DNA of 64,000 nt from Hydrocarboniphaga sp. (GTDB lineage: Bacteria > Pseudomonadota > Gammaproteobacteria > Nevskiales > Nevskiaceae): positions 1-64,000 of the forward strand of contig NZ_JAQGNT010000045.1 of the NCBI RefSeq assembly GCF_028291725.1. Reading direction: 5' to 3'. Position 1 is the first letter of the stretch. Every line of letters begins with the position of its first letter. A program made the translations under genes and the position numbers. The notes under the pieces are model-generated. The model had not been told where the DNA came from and searched no databases. It worked only from the letters and a program-made list of their open reading frames with translations. This document shows, piece by piece, positions 50,253 to 59,678 of this stretch.

Positions 50253-52457
50253 ATGATCAGGACCGTCTTTACCCACTGCCACTATTGCGTCTGCCTCTGT
50301 GGCGTCAAGGTCACCGTCGACAACGACGAAGTGACGTCGATCGAGCCCGACCGCGACAATCCGTATACCTGGAGCGACTTCTGCCGCAAAGGCAAGACCG
50401 CGGCCGAAACCCGCAAGCATCCACAGCGGCTGATGTCACCGATGAAGCGTGTCGGCGAGCGCTACGTGGCCGCGACCTACGAGGAGGCCATCGCCGACAT
50501 CGCGTCGCGGCTCAAACGCATCATCGCCGAGCACGGCGCTGATGCGGTCGGCACCTATCACGGCAATCCGCTGGGCTTCAGTTTCGCCGGCTCGATCTTC
50601 TTCGCCGGCTTGCTCGATGCCCTCGGCACGGGCAACCGCTACTGGGTCGGCTCGGTCGACCAGAACAACACCCACGTCGTGCAGCAGGCCATGTACGGCT
50701 CCGAGCTGATCGCGATGCCGCCCGACATCGACGAGTGCAAGTGCTTTCTGCTGGTGGGCATGGACCCCGCGCAGAGCAAATTCGGCTGGACCGAGGTCGT
50801 GCCCAACGGCTGGACGCGCGTACTGAATGCACAGGCCGGCGGAGCAGATGTGATCGTGGTCGATCCGCGGCGTTCGAACAGCGCCGAGCGTGCGAACACT
50901 CACCTCGCCGTACTGCCGGGCCAGGACTGGGCGTTGCTGCTCGGCCTGCTGCATGTGACCTTCGAAGAAAGGCTCGAGCGGCCGGCAACGGCGGTACCGC
51001 TGAGCGGCGTCGGGACGCTGCGCTCCTTGGCGCTGGAAGCCGATCTCGAAGACCTGTCGGCCCGCTGCGGCATACCGGTGCCGGTCATCCGCGACGTCGC
51101 CCGCCGCTTCGCCAAAGCGCCACGAGCAATGTGCGTGATGCATACCGGCGTCGCCCACAACCTCACCGGCACTATCGCCGAGTGGCTCGGCAATGCGCTC
51201 AACGCCGTGACCGACCGCCTCGACACGCCCGGCGGCCGGCGCTTCGAAAGTGGCTACATGGATTTGGTCAAGATCTTCGCCGGCTTCGCGCCGCCGACCA
51301 CGCATCGCACCCGGCTGCGGAACCTTCCGGCAATTGCCGGCTTTCACGCGCTGGCCGAACTAGCCGACGAGATCATCACACCGGGCAAGGGACAGATTCG
51401 CGCGATGATCGTGGCGGCCGGCAATCCGGTGGTCTCCGGCCCGGACAGCGCCGCACTCGACCAGGCTTTTGCCGGTCTCGACCTGTTGGTAGCGGTCGAT
51501 ACCGTGCAGCGCGAAAGCCACCGCCACGCGCACTGGCTGATCCCGGGCACGCACTGGCTCGAACGTGAAGGCCTGCACGCACTGTTCGCCGGCATCATGG
51601 ACAAGCCTTTCGCGCAATACGCCAACCAGGCGCTGCCGCCGCCGGCCGGCATTCGCGAGGAGTGGTCGTTCTTCACCGACCTTGCGCTGGCGATGGACAG
51701 GCCGATGTTCGGCAAGCGCGGCGTCAATGGCTTCATCCGTGCCACGCGCTGGCTGGCACACGTGACCGGCCGGCCTCAGCTGGCGATGAATCCGCGCTGG
51801 GTCGAATGGCTGCTGGTCGCCAGCGGCCGGCAGCTCAAGTACGGCGACATCCGCAAACATCCCCACGGCTGGCTCTACCGCGAGAAACGCTATGGCGATC
51901 TCGCCGCCGCCATCCGCACGCCGGACAAGACCGTGCACTGCGCACCGCCGGCGTTCGTCGACGAATGCCGGCGCCATCTCGCCGAGCCACGCAGCCTCGC
52001 CAACCCGGAGTTTCCACTGATGATGATCAATCGCCGCACGCGCGAATCGATGAACTCCTGGCTCAACGAGACTCCGGGATTGTTCGAGCAGCTGCGCAGC
52101 AACAGCGTCGAGATCCACCCTCAGGATGCCGCGACGCTGCAGTTGGAAGATGGCGCCTGGACGCGCGTGATCTCCGCCACCGGCGCAATCGAGCTGCCGG
52201 TCACAATCAGCCCGGGCGCGCGGCCCGGCGTGATCACGATTGCGCACGGCTGGGGTTCGCGTATCTTCGATCCCGGCGAAACACTCAAGGCACAGAGCTT
52301 TGGCGCCAACCGCAACAAGCTGGTCGCCAGAACGCTACTCGACCCGCTGTCCCAGACGCCGGCCTTCAACACCACCCGCGTGCGTCTGGAACCGCTGCAT
52401 GCCTCGGCGCAAGTCACGATGCATGCCTCGACATCCGAAGAGGCAGCGGTCTCATGA
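50253..52457 (+). CDS. Molybdopterin (bis-MGD) oxidoreductase, paralogue 4
   Basis: The 734-residue protein has C9-x2-C12-x3-C16-x27-C44 (with an extra Cys at 14) and the complete set of molybdopterin domains (SMNSWLNETPGLFEQL ... GVITIAHGWGSR). The Mo-ligand position (D+6 in GSVDQNNTHV) is valine. It overlaps the ferredoxin gene by ATGA, and the ferredoxin overlaps its reductase, so the three form an obligate unit: Mo enzyme, ferredoxin, ferredoxin reductase. Confidence 0.88.
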   Translation: MIRTVFTHCHYCVCLCGVKVTVDNDEVTSIEPDRDNPYTWSDFCRKGKTAAETRKHPQRLMSPMKRVGERYVAATYEEAIADIASRLKRIIAEHGADAVGTYHGNPLGFSFAGSIFFAGLLDALGTGNRYWVGSVDQNNTHVVQQAMYGSELIAMPPDIDECKCFLLVGMDPAQSKFGWTEVVPNGWTRVLNAQAGGADVIVVDPRRSNSAERANTHLAVLPGQDWALLLGLLHVTFEERLERPATAVPLSGVGTLRSLALEADLEDLSARCGIPVPVIRDVARRFAKAPRAMCVMHTGVAHNLTGTIAEWLGNALNAVTDRLDTPGGRRFESGYMDLVKIFAGFAPPTTHRTRLRNLPAIAGFHALAELADEIITPGKGQIRAMIVAAGNPVVSGPDSAALDQAFAGLDLLVAVDTVQRESHRHAHWLIPGTHWLEREGLHALFAGIMDKPFAQYANQALPPPAGIREEWSFFTDLALAMDRPMFGKRGVNGFIRATRWLAHVTGRPQLAMNPRWVEWLLVASGRQLKYGDIRKHPHGWLYREKRYGDLAAAIRTPDKTVHCAPPAFVDECRRHLAEPRSLANPEFPLMMINRRTRESMNSWLNETPGLFEQLRSNSVEIHPQDAATLQLEDGAWTRVISATGAIELPVTISPGARPGVITIAHGWGSRIFDPGETLKAQSFGANRNKLVARTLLDPLSQTPAFNTTRVRLEPLHASAQVTMHASTSEEAAVS

Positions 52458-52720
52458 GCTACGTGATCACCGGCACCTGCGTCAACGACGGCGCCTGCGT
52501 CGACGTCTGCCCGGTCGACTGTATCCACCCGACGCCGGCCGAGCCCGGCTTCCTCGGTGCCGACATGCTCTACATCGACCCCGACGTGTGCGTGAGCTGC
52601 AACGCCTGCGCGGAGGCCTGTCCGGTGGGCGCGGTGATGGACGAGAAATCGCTGCCGCCCGAGCTGCTGCGCTATCGCGATATCAACGCCGAGTTCTCGC
52701 GACTGAGGAAAGACTCTTGA
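52454..52720 (+). CDS. Ferredoxin with two iron-sulfur clusters
   Basis: The 88-residue protein has an N-terminal CVNDGACVDVCPVDC motif and CVSCNACAEACP in the second half, giving two clusters (7Fe or 8Fe type, similar to FdxA). It should be the electron carrier for the Mo oxidoreductase before it and the FprA-like reductase after it, with which it shares 4-base overlaps on both sides. Confidence 0.9.
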   Translation: MSYVITGTCVNDGACVDVCPVDCIHPTPAEPGFLGADMLYIDPDVCVSCNACAEACPVGAVMDEKSLPPELLRYRDINAEFSRLRKDS

Positions 52721-54081
52721 GTGCGCCGCTGCGCGTCGCCATCGTCGGCTCCGGGCCTGCCGGCTTCTATGCCGCCAACGATCTGCTCAAGCGCGATCCG
52801 GCGTCACGCGTGGAGCTGTTCGATCGCCTGCCGACGCCGGGTGGCCTGGTGCGATCCGGCGTCTCGCCCGATCACGCCGCCAGGCGCGAAGTCATCGCGA
52901 CCTACGAGCGCCTGGCCATGGCAAGCCATCGTTTCCGCTTCCACGGCAACATCGAGATCGGCCGGCAACTGACGCACGAGGACCTGCTGCGCTGCCATCA
53001 CGCGGTGATTTACGCCTGCGGTTCGGCCGGCGACCGGCGCCTGGGCATTCCCGGCGAAGACCTGCCGGGCAGTCACGCCGCCACGAGCTTTGTCAGCTGG
53101 TACAACGGGCATCCCGATTTCGCCGCCCAATCGTTCGATCTCAGCTGTGAGCGCGCCATCGTGATCGGCAACGGCAACGTGGCGCTCGACGTCGCGCGCA
53201 TGCTGCTGCTGGGCCACGACCGGCTGCACCCGACCGACGTCGCCGATCACGCGCTGCGCGCGTTCGCGGAGAGCCGCATCCGTGAAGTCGTCGTGCTCGG
53301 CCGCCGCGGCGCGGCACAATGTGCCTTCACGACGCCGGAACTGCTGGAACTCGGCCATCACGACCTCGATGTCCGTGTGGAGCACGCGGCATCGGCTGGG
53401 GCGAAGCCCGCGGGCCGCGACGCTCGCGCCTACGCGGTGCAGCTCAAGCTGCGGCTGCTCGACGAGTATGCCGCGCGTGCCGCATTACCCGACGCCCGGC
53501 GACTGGTGTTGCGCTTTTTGAACTCGCCGCTTGCCATTGTGGGACGCGATCGCGTCGAGACCTTGCGCGTCGTGCGCAACCGTCTGGTCTCCGGCGGGCG
53601 CGGCGATCTGGTCGCCGAGTCCACCGGCGAGATTTCCGAGATCACCGCCGGACTGGTGCTGCGCGCGGTCGGTTATCGCGGGCTACCCGTCGTGGGCCTG
53701 CCTTTCGATGCGGCCCGGGGCATCGTTCCCAACGTGGGCGGCCGAATCGTCGGCGAAAACCGGCGGCCGATGCGCGGCGCCTACGTCGCTGGCTGGCTCA
53801 AGCGCGGCCCCAGCGGCGTGATCGGCACCAACAAGGGCTGTTCGCAGGAGACCGTCGCGTGCCTGCTGCAGGACTTCGCCGGCGACCGACTTCCGATCCC
53901 CGACATCGACGATCAGGGCACGCAGCGCTTGTTGACCGAGCGCTGCCCGGATCGGGTCGACTATCTCGGCTGGAAGAAGATCGACCGCCACGAACGCCTT
54001 GGCGGCATGGATCAGCAGCGCCTGCGGGTGAAGCTGGTCGATCTGCAACGCATGACAGCCGTGGCATCAGGCAGGTTCTGA
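52717..54081 (+). CDS. NADPH-ferredoxin reductase, FprA/adrenodoxin-reductase-like
   Basis: The 454-residue flavoprotein has the FAD motif VAIVGSGPAGFYAA (residues about 7-20), YACGSAGDRRLGIPGEDLPGSHAAT, the NADP motif IVIGNGNVALDVARML and the C-terminal GWLKRGPSGVIGTNKGCSQET, all typical of mitochondrial-type adrenodoxin reductase. The start is TTG in a TTGA overlap with the ferredoxin stop. It passes electrons between NADPH and the ferredoxin, in which direction is not clear: a Mo dehydrogenase would use it to make NADPH. Confidence 0.92.
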   Translation: MSAPLRVAIVGSGPAGFYAANDLLKRDPASRVELFDRLPTPGGLVRSGVSPDHAARREVIATYERLAMASHRFRFHGNIEIGRQLTHEDLLRCHHAVIYACGSAGDRRLGIPGEDLPGSHAATSFVSWYNGHPDFAAQSFDLSCERAIVIGNGNVALDVARMLLLGHDRLHPTDVADHALRAFAESRIREVVVLGRRGAAQCAFTTPELLELGHHDLDVRVEHAASAGAKPAGRDARAYAVQLKLRLLDEYAARAALPDARRLVLRFLNSPLAIVGRDRVETLRVVRNRLVSGGRGDLVAESTGEISEITAGLVLRAVGYRGLPVVGLPFDAARGIVPNVGGRIVGENRRPMRGAYVAGWLKRGPSGVIGTNKGCSQETVACLLQDFAGDRLPIPDIDDQGTQRLLTERCPDRVDYLGWKKIDRHERLGGMDQQRLRVKLVDLQRMTAVASGRF

Positions 54082-54111
54082 GCTGGACCGCAAAAATACT
54101 GGAGCAAGTCG

Positions 54112-56223
54112 ATGGCAATGACCAAGCACACGTTCTGTCGCATCTGCGAGCCGCTATGCCCGCTGGTCGCCGATCTCGACGACGACGGCGCCGTGACCCG
54201 GCTGCGTCCGGATCGTGAGCATCCGGTCACCCGGGGATTTGCCTGCCACAAGGGTCTGTCGTACCTGGACGTGCACCTCGATCCGGATCGCGTCGACTAT
54301 CCGCTACGCCGCACCAATCCCAAATCCGAGCCGATCGGCCAGTTCGAGCGCGTGAGCTGGGATGAGGCCTTGGCCGATATCGGGCAGCGCCTGCGCGAGA
54401 TCCGCGATCGCCACGGGCCCGACGCCATCAGCTGCTACTACGGCAACCCGATCGCGTTCGACACCAAGGCCTTCATGCCGGCAATCGGCCTGGCATCGAA
54501 GATCGGCACGCGCCACAACTTCGGCGCCGGCACGCAGGACATGTGCAACAAGCCCGCCGCGCTGGAAGCAGTTTTCGGTTCGTCGCAGTGGACCATCCCG
54601 GACTTCTACAACACCCAGTACCTGCTGTGCTTCGGCGCCAATCCAAAAGTGTCGCACTGGACCACGGTGTCGACGCACAAGCCGATGCACGTCTGCCAGG
54701 ACATCGTCGCGCGCGGCGGCAAGGTGCGCTTCGTCAATCCGCGGCGCATCGAGTCGATCGGCGACACCACCGGCGAACTGGTGCAGATCAAGCCGGACAC
54801 CGATGTGTACTTGATGGCGGCACTGCTCCACGAGATCGATCGCAACAAGGGTTTCGACGAAGCGGCGGTCGCCCGGCATGGCCGGCGTGTCGCCGAGCTG
54901 CGCGCGTTCGTCGCGCGCTATCCGGCCGAGCGCGTCGCCAGCGTGACCGGCATCGATGCCGATACCATCCGCAGGATCGCAGGCGAATTCATCCAGGCGA
55001 AGTCGGCCGCTGTCTACATGTCGACCGGCGTCAACCAAGGCCGGCAAGGCACGCTCGCCTACTGGCTGCTCAACATGCTGAGCTTCGTGACCGGCAACCT
55101 GGGCGCCCGCGGCGGCAACTACTACGCCAAGGGCTTTGCGCCGGTCAGCGCGACCGAGCCCGCGCAGGCAAAATATTTCGATACTCCGCTGGGCGAAATG
55201 CGCCACGTGTTCTTCGCGCTGCCCGCCAATCTGATGGCGGACTTCATCGAGGTCGAACCGGATCCGGTTCGTGCATTGCTGGTGCTGTCCGGCAATCCCC
55301 TGCTTTCCGTCAGCGGCGAGGATCGCCTGAGGCAGGCTTTGCCGAAACTCGATCTGATCGTCTGCCTGGATCTGTACCGGAATGCGACCGGCGAATACGC
55401 CGACTACATCCTGCCCGCGACCGACTGGTTGGAGCGCGAGGACATCACGCACATCTCCAACGGCGTGCAGCCAACGCCCTACGTGCAGTATAGCGACGCA
55501 GTCGTGGCACCAAGGGGCGAGCGCAAAGGCGATTGGTGGATCATCGCGCGGATCGAACGCGAACTTGGCCTGCCCAACATGCTCGACGGCGATCCGCCGC
55601 AGCACGCCGTCTGGCTCGACGGCATGCTGGCCGCGTCGGGCCTCACGGTAGACGCGCTGCGCGTGATGCCGCACCAGACCGCGTTGCTTCCGCAGCCGGC
55701 GCGCGAAGCCTTCTTCGACGATCTGGTGGCCTGGCCGGACAAGAAGGTCAACTGCTGCCCGGAAATCTTCGACGAGGCGCTGCTCCGCTGTGAAACGATA
55801 TTCAGTGAACTGGATAGCGAAGACCCGCAGCAGCTCAAAATGATCTCATTGCGCACCCACTACATGCACAACAGCAACCTGGCGAACATGAAGGCGCTCA
55901 AGACCGCGAAGCACGGCCTCAATCCCCTGCATATCCATCCAGACGACGCGGCTCGCAGGGGACTGGCCGAAGGCGACAACGCACGCATCTTCAATCTCAA
56001 CGGCAGTGTGACGACCAATATCAGCTTCGACGACACGCTGATGCCCGGCGTGATCGCTCTCAGTCATGGCTACGGACACGGGGCCGCACCCGGCGTTACG
56101 CGAGCCCACGCTCTGCCCGGCGTCAACGCCAATCGCCTGATGCCGACAGGGCCGGGCAGCTACGACAAGCTGAGCAACATGTCGCACATGACCGGTATCG
56201 CAGTCGAGGTCGAGAAGGCCTGA
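54112..56223 (+). CDS. Molybdopterin (bis-MGD) oxidoreductase, paralogue 5
   Basis: The 703-residue protein is a close copy of paralogue 1 (same first motif KHTFCRICEPLCPLVA, same C-terminus KLSNMSHMTG). Cluster motif C9-x2-C12-x3-C16-x28-C45. The Mo-ligand position is alanine (D+6 in GTQDMCNKPA). It follows the reductase gene by 30 bases in the rightward unit started at 47703 or earlier. Having two copies, one with a TonB receptor and one with a reductase, suggests duplication and dispersal within the island. Confidence 0.88.
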   Translation: MAMTKHTFCRICEPLCPLVADLDDDGAVTRLRPDREHPVTRGFACHKGLSYLDVHLDPDRVDYPLRRTNPKSEPIGQFERVSWDEALADIGQRLREIRDRHGPDAISCYYGNPIAFDTKAFMPAIGLASKIGTRHNFGAGTQDMCNKPAALEAVFGSSQWTIPDFYNTQYLLCFGANPKVSHWTTVSTHKPMHVCQDIVARGGKVRFVNPRRIESIGDTTGELVQIKPDTDVYLMAALLHEIDRNKGFDEAAVARHGRRVAELRAFVARYPAERVASVTGIDADTIRRIAGEFIQAKSAAVYMSTGVNQGRQGTLAYWLLNMLSFVTGNLGARGGNYYAKGFAPVSATEPAQAKYFDTPLGEMRHVFFALPANLMADFIEVEPDPVRALLVLSGNPLLSVSGEDRLRQALPKLDLIVCLDLYRNATGEYADYILPATDWLEREDITHISNGVQPTPYVQYSDAVVAPRGERKGDWWIIARIERELGLPNMLDGDPPQHAVWLDGMLAASGLTVDALRVMPHQTALLPQPAREAFFDDLVAWPDKKVNCCPEIFDEALLRCETIFSELDSEDPQQLKMISLRTHYMHNSNLANMKALKTAKHGLNPLHIHPDDAARRGLAEGDNARIFNLNGSVTTNISFDDTLMPGVIALSHGYGHGAAPGVTRAHALPGVNANRLMPTGPGSYDKLSNMSHMTGIAVEVEKA

Positions 56224-56284
56224 AGCCGCGCTCGCGCCGCCGGTGACGACGGCGACCCTGCCCTGCAGTCTCGCGCGCATCGGA

Positions 56285-57076
56285 TCAGCGTCCCCGGGCC
56301 AATTTCGCGGTCACGCCGCGCACACGCTCGGCCACGTCCGGGCTGAACGAAGTCAGCAACTCGTAGCCGAGCGAGGATTCGAAGATCGGCATCGCCTGCC
56401 GCAGCCAGTGGTTGAGCGAGCGCTTGGTGAATTCCAGCGCCAGTTCGGACTGCGACGACAATCCTTCGGCGATCTCCAGCGCGCGCGGTAGCACCTCGAC
56501 CGCGGGCACCGACTCCGACACCAGGCCGATGCGCTCGGCCTCGCGTCCCTTGATCTTCTTGCAAGTCAGCAGGTAGTACTTGGCCTTGGCCATGCCGCAC
56601 AGCAGCGGCCAGATCAGCGCTGCGTGATCGCCGGCGGCCAGGCCGATGCGCGTATGCCCGTCGCAGAGCACGGTATCTTCGTTGATGATGGAGATGTCGG
56701 CGAGCAGCGCCACCGCGAGCCCTGCACCCGCGGCCGGGCCGTTGATCGCAGAAACGATCGGCTTGCGGCAATCGATCATGCCGGTGACGATCTGCAGCGT
56801 CTCGCGCGTCATCGCCAGCTTGCGCGCGTAGTCATCGGCTTCGGAGACGATCGAGTCGTAATCGCCGCCCGCGCTGAAAGCCTTTCCCGCGCCGGTGATC
56901 ACACCGACCCTTGCCAGCTCGTCGCGGTCCAGCAGTCCCGGCAGCATCGCCAGTTCGCGATGCAGCACGGCATCGGTCGCATTCATGCGATCCGGGCGAT
57001 TGAGCGTGAATACGACGACGCCCGGCGACGGCCGGTCGATCAGAATTCGCTGAAACGAATAGTGCGGTTCGGTCAT
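56285..57076 (-). CDS. Enoyl-CoA hydratase/isomerase family protein
   Basis: From the ATG at 57076 the protein has 263 residues with crotonase motifs: GAGKAFSAGGDYDSI (oxyanion loop 1), NGPAAGAGLAVALLADI (oxyanion loop 2) and a C-terminal helical trimerisation part. It would hydrate or isomerise an enoyl-CoA. Third gene of the leftward unit Rieske, CaiB, crotonase. Confidence 0.9.
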   Translation of the reverse strand: MTEPHYSFQRILIDRPSPGVVVFTLNRPDRMNATDAVLHRELAMLPGLLDRDELARVGVITGAGKAFSAGGDYDSIVSEADDYARKLAMTRETLQIVTGMIDCRKPIVSAINGPAAGAGLAVALLADISIINEDTVLCDGHTRIGLAAGDHAALIWPLLCGMAKAKYYLLTCKKIKGREAERIGLVSESVPAVEVLPRALEIAEGLSSQSELALEFTKRSLNHWLRQAMPIFESSLGYELLTSFSPDVAERVRGVTAKLARGR

Positions 57077-57157
57077 GTCGCTCTCCATCCACTGCAATGG
57101 CAGCCGGCCATGCGTTCGGAACCGAGCGGGCACGGCGTCGCCGCTCTGACGGCCATC

Positions 57158-58378
57158 TCAATAGACGACCCGGTTCTTCTTCAGGCGTTCCAGCTCGTCG
57201 CCATCGATACCGAGCAGCTTGCCCAGCACTTCGGCCGAGTGCTGCCATTGCGTCGGAGCGAGAGTCGGCGCGAACGTCTGGCCCGGCGTCTTTACCGGCG
57301 TCGAAGCCAGACGCAGCTTGCCGATGCCCGGATATTCCACTTCGTAGATGTTGTGGCGCGCAAGAAAATGCGGATCGGTAGCCAGATCCCGCAGCATATT
57401 GGCGGGCCCGCCAGGAACGTCGTATTCGAGGAAGATCGCCATCCATTCATCGCGGCGGCGCGTGGCGAAGATGGCGCTGAGTTCCTGGTGAATCTGTTCA
57501 TCGACCAGGGCAATGTCGTCGCCGGATTCATAACGGGCGGCGAGATCGGGACGTTCGACCACACTGCAGAATCGCTTCCAGAACTTCGGGAAGAAGCCCT
57601 GAAAGAAGATGCCGAAGCCGTCCAGCGTCTGGTAGGTGTTGAGACGCGGCCAGCCGGCCATTCTGCCGGCGCTGTTGTAGAAGCCGGGTCGCGTATGCAG
57701 CAAGGGCTCGTTCAACACCGCATCGACGCCTTCGGGCAGCCAATGCGCCGCAGATTCCGCTCCGGTGACTTCGATCAAAGCGCCCTGCCCGCAGCGCTGC
57801 GCGCGCACCACCGCCGCCAAGGTTCCGAGCGCCGCGTTCAGGCCCATCGCATGCATGCCGATCGGCGCCCAGTCGGTGCGCGCGCGCTCTTCCGGTGACA
57901 GTCCATAAGGATTCTTCGATGACAAACCGCCGAATGCGTCAAAAGAGGGCCCATGCGAACCCAGTCGGCAGTAGGGCCCGCTGCGGCCCAGGCCCGAGAT
58001 CGAGCAGAACACGATGCGCGGATTGAGCTCGCGCAGCGTCTCATAGCCCAGGCCTAGGCGATCGAGCACACCGGCGCGCATGCCTTCAATGACAACGTCG
58101 GATTTTTCGGCAAGGTCGCGGAACAGTCTTGCGCCGGCTTCAGTCTTCAGATCGAGACCCACGCTCTTCTTGCCACGATTCCAGCGCAGGTGTAGCAGAC
58201 TCGCGCCGTCGGCGGCGCCGACCGCGGGCGTGCTGGTATGTCGCAGAGGATCGCCGTCCAGGCCTTCGACCTTGATGACCTCCGCGCCCATGTCGGCCAG
58301 GTAGCCACCGAGGCTGGAGGGGCCAAGCTGCGCGACTTCGAGAACGCGGATGCCCTGAAGAAAATCATATCCACCCAT
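57158..58378 (-). CDS. CaiB/BaiF family CoA transferase (class III)
   Basis: The 406-residue protein shows the family start (LQGIRVLEVAQLGPSSLGGYLADMGAEVIKVEG) and RHTSTPAV..., NRGKKSVGLDLKTEAG, SISGLGRSGPY. The residue that lines up by eye with the catalytic aspartate of formyl-CoA transferase is glutamate (IEVTGAES). Class III enzymes move CoA between acids; members also act as racemases or acyl-CoA lyases. The ATG at 58378 is two bases from the Rieske stop, so tightly coupled. Confidence 0.9.
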   Translation of the reverse strand: MGGYDFLQGIRVLEVAQLGPSSLGGYLADMGAEVIKVEGLDGDPLRHTSTPAVGAADGASLLHLRWNRGKKSVGLDLKTEAGARLFRDLAEKSDVVIEGMRAGVLDRLGLGYETLRELNPRIVFCSISGLGRSGPYCRLGSHGPSFDAFGGLSSKNPYGLSPEERARTDWAPIGMHAMGLNAALGTLAAVVRAQRCGQGALIEVTGAESAAHWLPEGVDAVLNEPLLHTRPGFYNSAGRMAGWPRLNTYQTLDGFGIFFQGFFPKFWKRFCSVVERPDLAARYESGDDIALVDEQIHQELSAIFATRRRDEWMAIFLEYDVPGGPANMLRDLATDPHFLARHNIYEVEYPGIGKLRLASTPVKTPGQTFAPTLAPTQWQHSAEVLGKLLGIDGDELERLKKNRVVY

Positions 58379-58380
58379 GC

Positions 58381-59565
58381 TCAGCCTCCGTTGCCGGCTA
58401 AGTCTGCAGCTAGCTGCAGATGCAGGTGCTGACACGACACCTCACTGCGGCCATAGCGAAACATCCCATCGGGAGCGGCTTCAGCGTTCTGCTGTATGTA
58501 GCGTTCCATCGGCCAGTCTTCCTTGGTCGCGGCGTTCTCGAGAATTTCCCAGCTTTTCTGCAGCCGTTTCTCGATCTCTGGCGTGAGGATCTCCGAGCGC
58601 ACCAGAAAGCGGATTTGCGTTATAGATTTCGACGGACTTTCTATCGAAGGCCACACCGTCCAGAACTCGATGTGATCCGGCGCCGCGATCATCATCGCGT
58701 TCGGATAGATCACCAGATTGGAACCGATATACTTGGAGCCGCCGTTGAGTTCGACTCCCGCTTTGATCAGTTTGCGCAGCTTGGTGCGCGCGCCGAAGTG
58801 CTGGCCGTGACGGCCGTAGCGGCGATAGACCCCGACATTGGTCTCGATCAACTCGCCGACGCCGCCGACGTGCAGAAAGCGCGGATGCAGGATGTCGATA
58901 GCGCCATCCATCACCAGTTTCCAGTTGATGTCGAGCGTGAAAGTCCTTTCCAGATAGATGCTGGATTTCTCCAGCTCCCAAGGTGTGATTTGAGCATCGA
59001 CCTCGCCGCCGAGGTAGTCGGCTAGCGACCGCTCGCGATCGTTGGACATGTCGACGAAGATCAGGCCGTGCCGTTGCTCGGTCTTGTAGCGATGCAGCCC
59101 GTTGCAGCCACGATCTATCTGGTCAAAAGAGCTTTCATAGGGCACGTTGCGCAGTGCGCCGCTGTCGCGCTCATAGGACCAGCCATGGTACTGACACATG
59201 AAGACGCGTTTGGACCCCGAAGGCTTGGTTTCAACACGCCCACCGCGATGGCGGCACATGTTCAGATAGGCCTGCACGCCACCGGCGCTCTGTCGCACAA
59301 TGAGCAATGCAACTCCCAGCACTTCACGCGTCACGAAATCGCCCGCGTTCGGGATCTCGGAGCAATGCGCCACCAGCAGCGGCAGCGTTTTCATTAGTGC
59401 GATCTCAGCTTTTGCACGAACCGGGCTGACGAAATGTTCGATCGGCACATGCAGATCCTGATCAGCAAGATCAGTGGTGTCGTCGCGAAGGTGGGTTATC
59501 AGCCGGGCCGATACGTCGGCTTGCACCCGCACATCGCGCTTGACCTCGGACAGGTCTTCGGACAT
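58381..59565 (-). CDS. Rieske non-heme iron oxygenase, alpha subunit
   Basis: The 394-residue protein has the Rieske motif C-x-H (CRHRGG) with C-x-x-H (CQYHGW) and a C-terminal catalytic domain with a D-x-x-H-x-x-x-x-H-type iron site (DGAIDILHPRFLHVGG). The start at 59565 is chosen for a GGAGGAG site 7 bases upstream. It hydroxylates or demethylates an organic substrate using O2 and needs reducing power, perhaps from the ferredoxin system at 52454-54081. First gene of the leftward operon, whose promoter region holds a perfect palindrome (59637). Confidence 0.92.
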   Translation of the reverse strand: MSEDLSEVKRDVRVQADVSARLITHLRDDTTDLADQDLHVPIEHFVSPVRAKAEIALMKTLPLLVAHCSEIPNAGDFVTREVLGVALLIVRQSAGGVQAYLNMCRHRGGRVETKPSGSKRVFMCQYHGWSYERDSGALRNVPYESSFDQIDRGCNGLHRYKTEQRHGLIFVDMSNDRERSLADYLGGEVDAQITPWELEKSSIYLERTFTLDINWKLVMDGAIDILHPRFLHVGGVGELIETNVGVYRRYGRHGQHFGARTKLRKLIKAGVELNGGSKYIGSNLVIYPNAMMIAAPDHIEFWTVWPSIESPSKSITQIRFLVRSEILTPEIEKRLQKSWEILENAATKEDWPMERYIQQNAEAAPDGMFRYGRSEVSCQHLHLQLAADLAGNGG

Positions 59566-59636
59566 TCCACTCTCCTCCATCGTCTGCGACGGTCGCCTTG
59601 TGCCGTCGCTTGGGTATCACCGCAAGCTCAAGTTAT

Positions 59637-59654
59637 ACAAATTACGTAATTTGT
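59637..59654. promoter_or_regulatory. Perfect 18-bp palindrome, TetR operator candidate
   Basis: ACAAATTACGTAATTTGT is exactly palindromic and lies between the leftward Rieske operon and the rightward TetR gene. Flanking TTATACAA and TTGTATAC add a second layer of symmetry. It overlaps the A/T-rich promoter area. Confidence 0.75.
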
Positions 59655-59678
59655 CAACTTGTATACTCAACGACATCA

